Positions 44,307 through 52,180 of a stretch of 64,000 bases of DNA are shown here, piece after piece (the stretch's first letter is position 1; each line of letters starts with the position of its first letter). The position numbers were made by a program, and so were the translations under genes. This DNA is from Sutcliffiella halmapala (GTDB lineage Bacteria > Bacillota > Bacilli > Bacillales > Bacillaceae_I), in contig NZ_KV917375.1 in NCBI RefSeq assembly GCF_002019665.1, positions 2,956,702 through 3,020,701 on the forward strand, in the 5' to 3' direction. The notes beneath the pieces are model-generated. The model had not been told where the DNA came from, ran no database searches, and saw only the letters and a list, made by a program, of their open reading frames with translations.

Positions 44307-44552
44307 ATGTTATCATTCGGAGATTTAATTTTTCAATCCATCACTATATTAATATTATTGGTACCTATTCTCTTTCTCATTCTAATTATCATTTTTATTG
44401 TTCGGGCATTTCGCCGAATGGAAGCAAGGGCTGAAGAAAGATTGAAATTAGATAGAGAGAACATTGCCTTTCAACAAGTACAAATAAAAGCAAATAATGA
44501 GTTAAATGAACGCCTATCGAATATTGAGAAGTTATTGAAAGAAGTAGATTAA
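44307..44552 (+). CDS. Small membrane protein with cytoplasmic coiled coil (DUF4083-like)
   Basis: 81 residues: one long hydrophobic helix (about 5-34), then a charged coiled coil (RRMEARAEERLKLDRENIAF...ERLSNIEKLLKEVD). AGGAGGAA precedes the ATG. It resembles the small DUF4083 proteins of bacilli as I remember them, but this is not certain. Operon partner of the ArsR-like regulator. Confidence 0.75.
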   Translation: MLSFGDLIFQSITILILLVPILFLILIIIFIVRAFRRMEARAEERLKLDRENIAFQQVQIKANNELNERLSNIEKLLKEVD

Positions 44553-44626
44553 AGGATAAAAGGAAGAGCGAATTCGAGAAAATAATTAGGAAACCTCTTT
44601 CATCCAATTAATTAGTGTTTCAAAAG

Positions 44627-44658
44627 GAAAAAAACACGCTCCCTAAACGCGTGTTTTT
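44627..44658 (-). terminator. Terminator after the DUF1906 gene
   Basis: Minus strand ACACGC / GCGTGT stem with flanking AAA/TTT pairs and TTTTTTTCC following. The plus-direction tail is also T-rich, so it may serve the upstream plus-strand gene as well. Confidence 0.75.
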
Positions 44659-44663
44659 GCACT

Positions 44664-45311
44664 TCAATATAAGTATTGCATTAGCTTCCGATCAGCAAGC
44701 ACCGTGTCAATTGGGCAGGCATCGGCATCTCTTCCATATTGCCATGCCCAAACATTCGCTTTACATGGGGGAGAAGCTGGATCAAATCGTGGCGCCTTCC
44801 GTTCAGTTGATACACCCGTTTCTGGTTCTGCACTCCAAAGAATCGCTTGGGTCGCTACTTGTGGATTTTTTTGAACAGCCTCACAATAGGCGCTCGCAAA
44901 ACCACCTTCTATTGGATCATGATAGATACCTGGACGGTAGCCCGTTGTAAATATAGAATCAACCCATCCTCTGATAAAGGCTTCATCTACATCAAAAAAG
45001 CGTTCCACATTAGCAAAAATCACTTTATCTTTCGGAAGCCCTAATCTTCTTGCATGATATACGGCATTTCGAGCGATTACTCTTCCTTTTTCATATCCGA
45101 CCGCATTATCAAATACATTATAAATGGGTAAAAGTTTCATTCCACGACTTCGAATATATTGGATTTCATGTTTCGTTAATCCATCTGACACTCCTTCCAC
45201 TTCTGCTAAGTACCTCCCCCAATACTTAGGGGTTCCAAAGTTATCTTTGACACATTGAAATAGTTCTTCTGTTACTTTTGCTGCGGAATCAACTCCCCAG
45301 ACACTCACCAT
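44664..45311 (-). CDS. DUF1906 glycoside-hydrolase-like protein
   Basis: 215 residues starting MVSVWGVDSAAKVTEELFQC, containing YWGRYLAE, LLPIYNVF, FANVERFF (a likely catalytic acid), GIYHDP and VWAWQYGRDADACPIDTVLAD. This is the TIM-barrel fold of DUF1906 (Rv2525c-like), related to GH25 muramidases. No signal peptide is present. Wall hydrolysis is suggested by the fold but not shown. Confidence 0.82.
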   Translation of the reverse strand: MVSVWGVDSAAKVTEELFQCVKDNFGTPKYWGRYLAEVEGVSDGLTKHEIQYIRSRGMKLLPIYNVFDNAVGYEKGRVIARNAVYHARRLGLPKDKVIFANVERFFDVDEAFIRGWVDSIFTTGYRPGIYHDPIEGGFASAYCEAVQKNPQVATQAILWSAEPETGVSTERKAPRFDPASPPCKANVWAWQYGRDADACPIDTVLADRKLMQYLY

Positions 45312-45452
45312 ATAGGTTCCCTCACTTTATAGAACTTTTTGGGCTAAAAAATCTCCTGTTGCAAGTATATGAAAAGATAAGTCGACTTGCTAAAAAAATT
45401 TGGATATTTACGATATAATAAAACTAAAAATAGATTTGTTAGGAGTCATTAG

Positions 45453-46121
45453 ATGATAAAAGCTTTGATATTTGATTTTGATGGACTAATAATTGATACC
45501 GAATCGATTTGGTTTGACTGTTTTAAAGAAGTAATGGCCAGTGAGTACCAACACGAGCTTTCTATCAAGGCTTATAGCACCTGTATCGGTACAAGTAATC
45601 ATGTGCTTTATGACCTCTTGAAGGCATCTGTACCACAATTAGAGGAAGAAAAAATCGAGGAGTTAGCAAGTCTCTTGTATCAAAAGAACTCCACTAAGCT
45701 TGTTATGCGCCCAGGGGTACTTTCTTATCTGAAAACAGCAAAAGAGCTGGGGTTGAAGATCGGCTTGGCATCAAGTTCAGGACACGATTGGGTAGTAGGA
45801 TATTTGAAAAGTCTCAATATATTTGATTACTTCGAAGCTATTGTGACACGTGAGGATGTCGAACAGGTTAAACCTGATCCAGCATTATATATGAAGGCTT
45901 TAATGAACTTAGACGTCCTTGGAGAAGAAACAATTGCCTTTGAAGATTCCATCCACGGCTCACAGGCAGCAATTAAGGCAGGTATTAATTGTGTTGTGGT
46001 ACCGAATCCAGTTACTATGCATATGAACTTTACCGATTTTCATTTACATTTATCTTCAATGGAAGAAAAGGAGCTTACATCCGTTATCGAGGAATTAGAA
46101 GCGATAGCGAAGAACCTGTAA
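45453..46121 (+). CDS. HAD hydrolase, beta-phosphoglucomutase-like (YhcW type)
   Basis: 222 residues. HAD motif I IFDFDGLIIDTE, cap domain, motif II LASSSG, Lys in EQVKPDPALY, motif IV AFEDSIHG. This subfamily (IA, with helical cap) includes beta-phosphoglucomutase and sugar phosphatases; residue pattern is closest to YhcW. TTAGGAG precedes the ATG. Near the trehalose genes, but convergent with treR, so a role in sugar phosphate use is only a guess. Confidence 0.85.
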   Translation: MIKALIFDFDGLIIDTESIWFDCFKEVMASEYQHELSIKAYSTCIGTSNHVLYDLLKASVPQLEEEKIEELASLLYQKNSTKLVMRPGVLSYLKTAKELGLKIGLASSSGHDWVVGYLKSLNIFDYFEAIVTREDVEQVKPDPALYMKALMNLDVLGEETIAFEDSIHGSQAAIKAGINCVVVPNPVTMHMNFTDFHLHLSSMEEKELTSVIEELEAIAKNL

Positions 46122-46141
46122 AATCGGTTCATCCTAATTGC

Positions 46142-46194
46142 AAAAACGAGCCACAGGCTTCCTTTTTTATTCAGGAAGATTGTGCTCGTTTTTT
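46142..46194. terminator. Bidirectional terminator between HAD gene and treR
   Basis: AAAAACGAG...CACA / TGTG...CTCGTTTTTT arms around a loop with its own CTTCC/GGAAG pair. Confidence 0.75.
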
Positions 46195-46901
46195 CATTTC
46201 ATACGTCGTGCAAAATCTACAAAACGGAATTTATCAAGTCGGTGGCGCGATTCCGAAAACTGAAAGGGGCTTGCATCATCTAAGTGAACGACACTTTTAA
46301 CAACTACAACATGCGTTTGCCCATTTAGATCTAGTAATTCAAAATCTTCCTCTGTCGCTTCTTCCACAGTGATTTCTTTTTCTGCAAAGCTTATTTGTAA
46401 ACCTAAATCATTTTCTAAATATTCATAAATGGAATGCTCTGCAATTGATATTGTTAAAGAAACTACATACTTTGTATGAAAGTAATCCTTGTCTAAGATG
46501 ATACTTTCTCCATCTACATTACGAGAACGGACAACCTTCCAAAGCGTGTCTTCCCCCAGTAACTCTTTTAGTTGATCACTTGCTTTTACAAGCTGGAGTT
46601 CATGAGCTTTCGTAAACCAAGTATTCTCTGTTTTCTCTGCTAATTCTTTAAAACTAATAAGTCCTGAAACAGGAAAATCAAATCTTGTCCGATCTAAGAC
46701 GATGGAACCTTTTCCACGAATTTTTTGAATAAAACCGTTCTGCGCCAACAAATTAAGCGCCTTTCGAATAGTTTCACGAGAGGTGTTAAATTGCTCCATT
46801 AATTCATGTTCAGAGGGCAATTTATCTCCAACACTGAACTCATGCTGCTCTAATTTTTTCACTAACTCTTGATAGATCCTATGGAATTTATTGTTTTTCA
46901 T
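46194..46901 (-). CDS. treR: Trehalose operon repressor TreR (GntR family)
   Basis: 235 residues. GntR winged helix at 1-70 (KLPSEHELMEQFNTSRETIRKALNLLAQNGFIQKIRGKGS) and UTRA effector domain, ending SRHRLDKFRFVDFARRMK, nearly the same as B. subtilis TreR. Represses tre genes until trehalose-6-phosphate binds. Start ATG 46901 with GGTGG 7 bases upstream; the GTG at 46919 belongs to the site region. Last gene of the operon, so the repressor is made along with its targets. Confidence 0.94.
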   Translation of the reverse strand: MKNNKFHRIYQELVKKLEQHEFSVGDKLPSEHELMEQFNTSRETIRKALNLLAQNGFIQKIRGKGSIVLDRTRFDFPVSGLISFKELAEKTENTWFTKAHELQLVKASDQLKELLGEDTLWKVVRSRNVDGESIILDKDYFHTKYVVSLTISIAEHSIYEYLENDLGLQISFAEKEITVEEATEEDFELLDLNGQTHVVVVKSVVHLDDASPFQFSESRHRLDKFRFVDFARRMK

Positions 46902-46929
46902 CTCTTTACCACCCAACACTATTGTAGCA

Positions 46930-48630
46930 TTACTTTTTCAAGTGATAAATAATGGATTCATAAGGACGAAGAGTAATTTCCTTGTAGTTTTCACAAGAGT
47001 CTTTATAGTTACTCAATAGAATTTCAGCTTGGTAACCATCAATGTCCACGTCATTTGGCAAAGAAAACTCAGTGGTTTTCCCATAATAGTTACTAATAAC
47101 TAGTAATTTTTCGTCGTTCCAATTACGTATATAAGCAAAAATATCTGGATCCTTTTCTAAGATTAACTCGAAGTCACCCCATGTGATGATATCATATTGC
47201 TTACGTAGTTCGATTAGTTTTTTATAATGATAAAAAATAGAATCCTTAGTCTCTACCGCTTTTTCAGCGTTAATCTCAGGATAGTTATCTGCTACGCTAA
47301 TCCAAGGTGTACCGTTTGTAAAACCGGCATGCTCTTTGTTATTCCATTGAACTGGTGTACGAGAATTATCACGTGATTTATGTCGTAGAATTTCTAAAAT
47401 TTCTTCTTCTGACATGCCCGCTTCCTTTTTCAATCGGAAGGTATTTAATGATTCTACATCACGGTAGTCCGATATTTTTACATATCCTGGATTTGTCATT
47501 CCGAACTCTTCGCCTTGATAAATATAGGGTGTTCCTTGCATCATATGCATACTTGTTGCTAGCATTTTGGCTGATTCTTTATGATATTCTTTGTCATTTC
47601 CATAACGAGAAACGATGCGAGGTTGGTCATGATTACACCAGAACAGAGCATTCCAGCCCCCACCTGCATGCATTTCTATTTGCCATGTGGATAAAATATC
47701 CTTTAACTGTTGAAAGTCAAAATCTGCTACAGACCATTTTTCACCATTTGGGTAGTCCACTTTTAAATGATGGAAGTTAAAGGTCATGCTCAGTTCATTA
47801 CGGTCAGGACGTGTGTATTTAATGCAATGATCAATTGTGGTAGAAGACATTTCCCCTACAGTCATACTATCGTACTTCGAGAATACCTTTTCATTCATTT
47901 CTTTCATGTATTCATGGACACGTGGACCATCTGTGTAAAACTTACGGCCATCACCAGGTGGGACAGAACCATCATCATCAGGAAATTTTTGGTCTTTCGA
48001 AATTAGGTTAATGACATCTAAGCGGAATCCGTCCACTCCCTTTTCAAACCAGAAGGTCATCATCTCGTATACTTGTTTTCTTACCTCATCGTTTTCCCAA
48101 TTTAAATCTGCTTGGGTTACATCAAATAAGTGTAAGTACCATTGACCTGTTTGTTTGTCGTATTCCCACGCATTGCCTCCGAATTTTGAATCCCAGTTTG
48201 TCGGTTCATCTCCATCAGGTTTACTATCCTTCCAAATATAGAAATCACGATATGGGTTGTTCTCTTTTGCCTCTTTCGATTTCTGGAACCATTCATGCTC
48301 TGTTGACGTATGGTTCACGACAATATCCATTATTACTTTTATACCACGTTTATGAGATTCCTTTAAAAGTTGATCAAAGTCTTCCATTGAACCATATTCC
48401 TCGTGAATGGAGAAATAATCACTTATATCATAACCATTATCCTTTTGTGGAGATTTGTAAATTGGGGTTAGCCAAAGCACATCCACACCTAACTCCTTTA
48501 AATAATCCAACTTCTCAATTATTCCTTGAATATCTCCTACACCGTTTCCAGACGTATCATTAAAACTCTTCGGATAAATCTGATACACTACCGAACGCTT
48601 CCACCACGGCTCCTGTTGCACTTTACTCAT
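46930..48630 (-). CDS. treA: Trehalose-6-phosphate hydrolase
   Basis: 566-residue GH13 enzyme; splits trehalose-6-phosphate to glucose and glucose-6-phosphate in the cytosol. Catalytic nucleophile Asp205 in DGFRLDVIN, acid/base Glu260 in VGEMSS, and Asp335 in WCNHDQPR. The start is MSKVQQEPWWKRSVVYQIYP, without signal peptide. Follows treP after 187 bases containing a large hairpin. Also known as treC in other species. Confidence 0.95.
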   Translation of the reverse strand: MSKVQQEPWWKRSVVYQIYPKSFNDTSGNGVGDIQGIIEKLDYLKELGVDVLWLTPIYKSPQKDNGYDISDYFSIHEEYGSMEDFDQLLKESHKRGIKVIMDIVVNHTSTEHEWFQKSKEAKENNPYRDFYIWKDSKPDGDEPTNWDSKFGGNAWEYDKQTGQWYLHLFDVTQADLNWENDEVRKQVYEMMTFWFEKGVDGFRLDVINLISKDQKFPDDDGSVPPGDGRKFYTDGPRVHEYMKEMNEKVFSKYDSMTVGEMSSTTIDHCIKYTRPDRNELSMTFNFHHLKVDYPNGEKWSVADFDFQQLKDILSTWQIEMHAGGGWNALFWCNHDQPRIVSRYGNDKEYHKESAKMLATSMHMMQGTPYIYQGEEFGMTNPGYVKISDYRDVESLNTFRLKKEAGMSEEEILEILRHKSRDNSRTPVQWNNKEHAGFTNGTPWISVADNYPEINAEKAVETKDSIFYHYKKLIELRKQYDIITWGDFELILEKDPDIFAYIRNWNDEKLLVISNYYGKTTEFSLPNDVDIDGYQAEILLSNYKDSCENYKEITLRPYESIIYHLKK

Positions 48631-48759
48631 CTACTAAACACCTCTTTGAACTATTTTGAGTCAGAAACTAATTTACATAAAATCACAATTTAAACCTTAC
48701 TCATTTTCCTTGTTATTCATAAACAACTATCTTATCAATGAATGCTAGACTTAAAAATT

Positions 48760-48808
48760 TGTAAAGGATTGTAAAATGGGGCCAGGTCCCGTTTTACAAT
48801 CCTTTACA
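48760..48808. repeat. Hairpin with 17-base arms between treP and treA
   Basis: TGTAAAGGATTGTAAAA (48760-48776) pairs perfectly with TTTTACAATCCTTTACA (48792-48808) around a GC-rich loop TGGGGCCAGGTCCCG, itself nearly self-complementary (GGGRCC/GGTCCC). No T-run, so not a simple terminator. It looks like a small dispersed palindrome of the kind with GGGxCC-type cores found in bacilli. It could also stabilise the treP mRNA 3' end and lower treA expression. Confidence 0.6.
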
Positions 48809-48817
48809 GTTCATTTG

Positions 48818-50236
48818 TTAGTTGGCTTCTTTCCTCATTTTGATTTTGGCAATGATGTAGGTGATTGCAAATGGTACAACAAGTACGATTCCCATTCCCA
48901 CGAAGAAGATTGGCCAGAATTCGTTAAGGATGGAGAAGAAGGCTGGGAGGCCACCTACTCCAATAGATGGTGCCATAACTCCGGCGATTGTTATGATGAT
49001 ACCTGCGATTGCTGATCCAATCATGGCAGCAAAGAATGGATAACGAAAGCGTAAGTTTACTCCGAACATCGCTGGTTCTGTGATTCCTAACCAAGCAGAA
49101 ATAGAAGAAGTTAGCGCTAGTCCTTTTAACTTCTCATCCTTTGTTGCAAGCATCATGGCAAAAGATGCTGAACCTTGCGCAATATTAGATAGAGCTACCA
49201 TTGGCCATAGGAATGTTCCACCAATAGCTGTAATTAGTTGTAAATCCACTGCCAAGAAAGTATGATGCATCCCCGTAATTACGAGTGGTGCATACAGCCC
49301 ACCATATATCAGTCCACCAATTACCGGTACTGCGTCAAAGATGGAAACAAAGCCATCTGTCAAAAAGTTACCAATAGTAAACGTTATTGGTCCAATTGCG
49401 ACGAATGTAATAAATCCAGTAAGTAGTAAAGTGATAGGCGGTACAACTAATAGATGGAAGCCATCACTTACTCGTTTTGTTAAAAATTTCTCAACCTTAG
49501 CTAATACATAGGCGGCAACAAGAACGGGTAGCACTTGACCTTGGTAACCTACCTTTTCAATTTCTAAGCCAAGGAAATTCCAAGTATCAATAGCCCCTTC
49601 TTTTTGTGCTTCTGCATAGCCCCATGCATTAAGAAGATCGGGATGAACAAGCATTAATCCAAGTACTATTCCTAGTAATTCACTTCCACCAAATCGTTTT
49701 GCTGCTGACCAACCAATGAGTCCAGGTAAGAAGACGAATGCCGTATTAGCAATTAAGTTAATAATTCCCGCGATATCTGCCCATTGGGGATGTACATCAA
49801 TTACAGATGCATCATTATAAAAGATTCCGGCTCCAGTAAGTAAATTGTTAATACCCATTAACAAACCAGCCGTAACGATAGCTGGTAAAATCGGAATAAA
49901 TATATCTGCAAGCGTTTTAACTGCACGTTGAATAGGATTTAGGTTTTTCTCCGCTGCTTTTTTCACATCTTCTTTAGATGCTTCCCCAACCCCAGTAATC
50001 TCTACAAACTCTTTAAAAACTTTATTTACCGTACCTTGTCCAATGACAACTTGGAATTGCCCATTTGTAGAAAATGATCCTTTTACACTCTCAATTTGTT
50101 CTAGAGCATCCTTGTCCACTTTGCTTTCGTCATTTAATGCCAATCGGAGACGTGTTACACAATGTGTTGCAGCACTAATATTTTCTTTTCCCCCAAGTGC
50201 TTGGACAATCTCTTCTGCCTGTTTTCTAATGTCCAT
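48818..50236 (-). CDS. treP: Trehalose-specific PTS enzyme IIBC
   Basis: 472 residues: IIB domain (1-80) with phosphorylated Cys26 in ATHCVTRLRL, then a IIC domain of about ten hydrophobic segments including GITEPAMFGVNLRFRYPF. Takes up trehalose and phosphorylates it. It lacks its own IIA domain; a IIA protein is encoded directly upstream (gap 31 bases). GGGAGGA precedes the ATG. Confidence 0.95.
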   Translation of the reverse strand: MDIRKQAEEIVQALGGKENISAATHCVTRLRLALNDESKVDKDALEQIESVKGSFSTNGQFQVVIGQGTVNKVFKEFVEITGVGEASKEDVKKAAEKNLNPIQRAVKTLADIFIPILPAIVTAGLLMGINNLLTGAGIFYNDASVIDVHPQWADIAGIINLIANTAFVFLPGLIGWSAAKRFGGSELLGIVLGLMLVHPDLLNAWGYAEAQKEGAIDTWNFLGLEIEKVGYQGQVLPVLVAAYVLAKVEKFLTKRVSDGFHLLVVPPITLLLTGFITFVAIGPITFTIGNFLTDGFVSIFDAVPVIGGLIYGGLYAPLVITGMHHTFLAVDLQLITAIGGTFLWPMVALSNIAQGSASFAMMLATKDEKLKGLALTSSISAWLGITEPAMFGVNLRFRYPFFAAMIGSAIAGIIITIAGVMAPSIGVGGLPAFFSILNEFWPIFFVGMGIVLVVPFAITYIIAKIKMRKEAN

Positions 50237-50267
50237 TTTCGTATCCTCCCGTTTCCTAACTAACTTA

Positions 50268-50777
50268 TTAGCTCTTTACTTTTAAGCGAAACAATTCCGT
50301 TTGTCCTTTTACTGCATTGTCAGTAAGCTTCTTCTCAAGGCTTTCTACAATTTCACCATTTGTAATAATGATAGGAGTTATTGTACTGGAAGCTTTTTCA
50401 TTAATTAGATTGATATCAAAGCTAATCAGTTTATCTCCCGCTTTCACTTTATCTCCTTCTTTTACGTGACCCTCGAAGCCTTCACCATTCATTGCTACTG
50501 TCTCTAGTCCCACGTGAATTAAGATTTCTGCTCCTGTTTTCGAACGAATGCCAATCGCATGCTTCGTATGAAAGAACTGAACAATCTCCCCATCTACTGG
50601 CGAAACCACTACCCCTTCCGTCGGGATAATCGCCAATCCATCTCCCATCATTTTTTGTGAGAATGTTGGATCTGGCACTGCTTCAAGCTCTGTAACTTTC
50701 CCACTAATAGGTGCGAGAATTGATTCTTCTTTAGGCTTTACTTCTGTATTTTTCATACCGAAAAGTTTTTTAAACAT
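50268..50777 (-). CDS. PTS glucose-type enzyme IIA, first gene of the tre operon
   Basis: 169 residues of the IIA-Glc fold: ILAPISGKVTELEAVPD, phosphorylated His88 in EILIHVGLETV and helper His73 in TKHAIGI. Passes phosphate from HPr to the IIB of TreP, which has no IIA of its own. In B. subtilis the tre operon lacks such a gene and borrows a IIA. GGAGGGAA precedes ATG 50777. Controlled by the TreR operators and cre site just upstream. Confidence 0.92.
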   Translation of the reverse strand: MFKKLFGMKNTEVKPKEESILAPISGKVTELEAVPDPTFSQKMMGDGLAIIPTEGVVVSPVDGEIVQFFHTKHAIGIRSKTGAEILIHVGLETVAMNGEGFEGHVKEGDKVKAGDKLISFDINLINEKASSTITPIIITNGEIVESLEKKLTDNAVKGQTELFRLKVKS

Positions 50778-50805
50778 CTTATTCCCTCCAGTTTTAATCC
50801 ACTTT

Positions 50806-50819
50806 AAAAAACGCTTACA
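50806..50819. promoter_or_regulatory. Candidate cre (CcpA) site in the tre leader
   Basis: AAAAAACGCTTACA matches TGWAANCGNTNWCA at 12 of 14 positions, missing the first T and G. It lies about 30-45 bases downstream of the predicted start point, where CcpA would act as a roadblock. Confidence 0.4.
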
Positions 50820-50829
50820 TTTTTACAAC

Positions 50830-50847
50830 AACATGTATATACATGTT
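50830..50847. promoter_or_regulatory. TreR operator 1
   Basis: AACATGTATATACATGTT, a perfect 18-base palindrome with the tre operator core TGTATATACA. Lies just after the expected transcription start. Confidence 0.85.
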
Positions 50848-50856
50848 TAGAATATT

Positions 50857-50885
50857 AGTCTAACTTGTATATACATGTTAGTCAA
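50857..50885 (-). promoter_or_regulatory. Promoter of the trehalose operon
   Basis: Minus strand TTGACT (50885-50880), 17 bases, TAGACT (50862-50857). The -35 box overlaps the stop codon of the upstream gene. The spacer is filled by TreR operator 2. Expected start near 50850. Confidence 0.6.
50862..50879. promoter_or_regulatory. TreR operator 2
   Basis: AACTTGTATATACATGTT, one mismatch from perfect symmetry, centred exactly 32 bases (three helical turns) from operator 1 and placed between -35 and -10. Confidence 0.85.
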
Positions 50886-51402
50886 CAATAAACTTTTTTT
50901 GTAATTTTTTCACTAGCATTATTATTCCTCTGGTAAGAAGCGCTAAGAATATAAATGCAATGAAAGACTTAATATGACTCCATGTTATGAGATTTAACAT
51001 ATTTAACTTTATAAACAATGGTTCGAATACAAACGAAAATAGAGAGGATACAATGACACTTCCTATAAAGAATGTTTTCCATTTAGGAGCATACTGATAA
51101 AGCAAGGTAAATAGGACTGGGATAACCGAAATATCTGCTGGAAACAGAGTAATTACTTTGTCATACAATTTTACAGGATATTCCCACAATCGATTCGATG
51201 TCCCAAAAATGTCTAACCAAGTTGCCAAACATCCCCATAATAATCCATAGGTTAAAAGTTCAAATAATCTCTTCTTATCAGCAAGTTTCCACCAAATTAT
51301 CCAAGGTAAAAAAATAGAGATGAATAGTAACCACCATCTAGGGTCTTCTATATTACTTAGAAGTATCCAGTCGAAAAAAATTGTTAAGCTGATTGGCTTC
51401 AT
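50878..51402 (-). CDS. CBO0543-family membrane protein
   Basis: 174 residues with about five hydrophobic segments. Features such as PRWWLLFISIFLPWIIWWKLADKKR, TWLDIFGTSNRLWEYPVKL and FPADISVIPVLFTLLYQY match the uncharacterised CBO0543 family common in spore-forming Firmicutes. Function unknown. Stop codon overlaps the tre promoter. Confidence 0.8.
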   Translation of the reverse strand: MKPISLTIFFDWILLSNIEDPRWWLLFISIFLPWIIWWKLADKKRLFELLTYGLLWGCLATWLDIFGTSNRLWEYPVKLYDKVITLFPADISVIPVLFTLLYQYAPKWKTFFIGSVIVSSLFSFVFEPLFIKLNMLNLITWSHIKSFIAFIFLALLTRGIIMLVKKLQKKFIVD

Positions 51403-51552
51403 TACTTACATTCCCTCTCTTTCTTGCCTTAAACTCAGGAAGAATCAAATCCTTGCCGAATAATGTCAGAACACTTTTTATTTTTACCTGTTAGGTCCAG
51501 TTTTACTCTAATTGAATTCCTAACCTAGCAACCAGATCCTTTAAATATAAAT

Positions 51553-51580
51553 GACGCTGAAATATCGTTATTTCAGCGCC
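51553..51580 (-). terminator. Terminator after the 161-residue gene
   Basis: CGCTGAAAT / ATTTCAGCG stem around ATCGTT, about 20 bases after the stop; the minus-strand tail TCATTTATATTT is only moderately T-rich. Confidence 0.65.
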
Positions 51581-51597
51581 ACTCGAGATTATTCACC

Positions 51598-52083
51598 TTA
51601 TAAATGTACGTTAGTTCGAAAAGGTATCAGCTTAAAGACCTTGAAGGAAATAGATACTTTACTTGCATTATGAACACTAGAGCTGTCTTTTTTGTTCATC
51701 AAGTAAAAATAATAATTCTTCTCCTTTTTACTACTGTTACTAGGAATGATTACTTCATTCAATTCTTCAAACATATCTGTTTTTTTCGACATATATTCTT
51801 GATCCACTACCGCATCAGAGCTACTAGATAAACCATTTAAGATAATACTGTAGGTTTTTGCAGATATTCTTTTTTCATTTTCGTCTACCACTTCCGCATG
51901 ATATATTTTTATCGGTGTGAGATAGGGGTTTTGTATATTCACGGTCACCCCACCACCCGACTTATCTAAGAATGCAGATGCTACTACTTCATCTTTAATT
52001 GTTTGAATGTAGAGGAAAAATAATCCCCCGACACTCAGCAGTAGAATTAAAAAGATGCGATATGGCCTACGTAGTTTCTTCAC
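51598..52083 (-). CDS. Membrane-anchored extracellular protein of unknown function
   Basis: 161 residues: basic start MKKLRRPYRIFLILLLSVGG and one helix (10-28), the rest outside. The external part has a beta-rich, Ig-like look (GGGVTVNIQNPYLTPIKIYHAEVVDEN) reminiscent of late-embryogenesis-like or small-chaperone sandwich folds; this is only an impression. Not recognised. Confidence 0.65.
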   Translation of the reverse strand: MKKLRRPYRIFLILLLSVGGLFFLYIQTIKDEVVASAFLDKSGGGVTVNIQNPYLTPIKIYHAEVVDENEKRISAKTYSIILNGLSSSSDAVVDQEYMSKKTDMFEELNEVIIPSNSSKKEKNYYFYLMNKKDSSSVHNASKVSISFKVFKLIPFRTNVHL

Positions 52084-52180
52084 GAATTCCTCTCCTAACT
52101 GATTTCTTCATTTTGCTTTCATAATAGATTAACTACCCTCTCCTATTACATTACACAAAACAAAAAAATTAAACTCAAGT

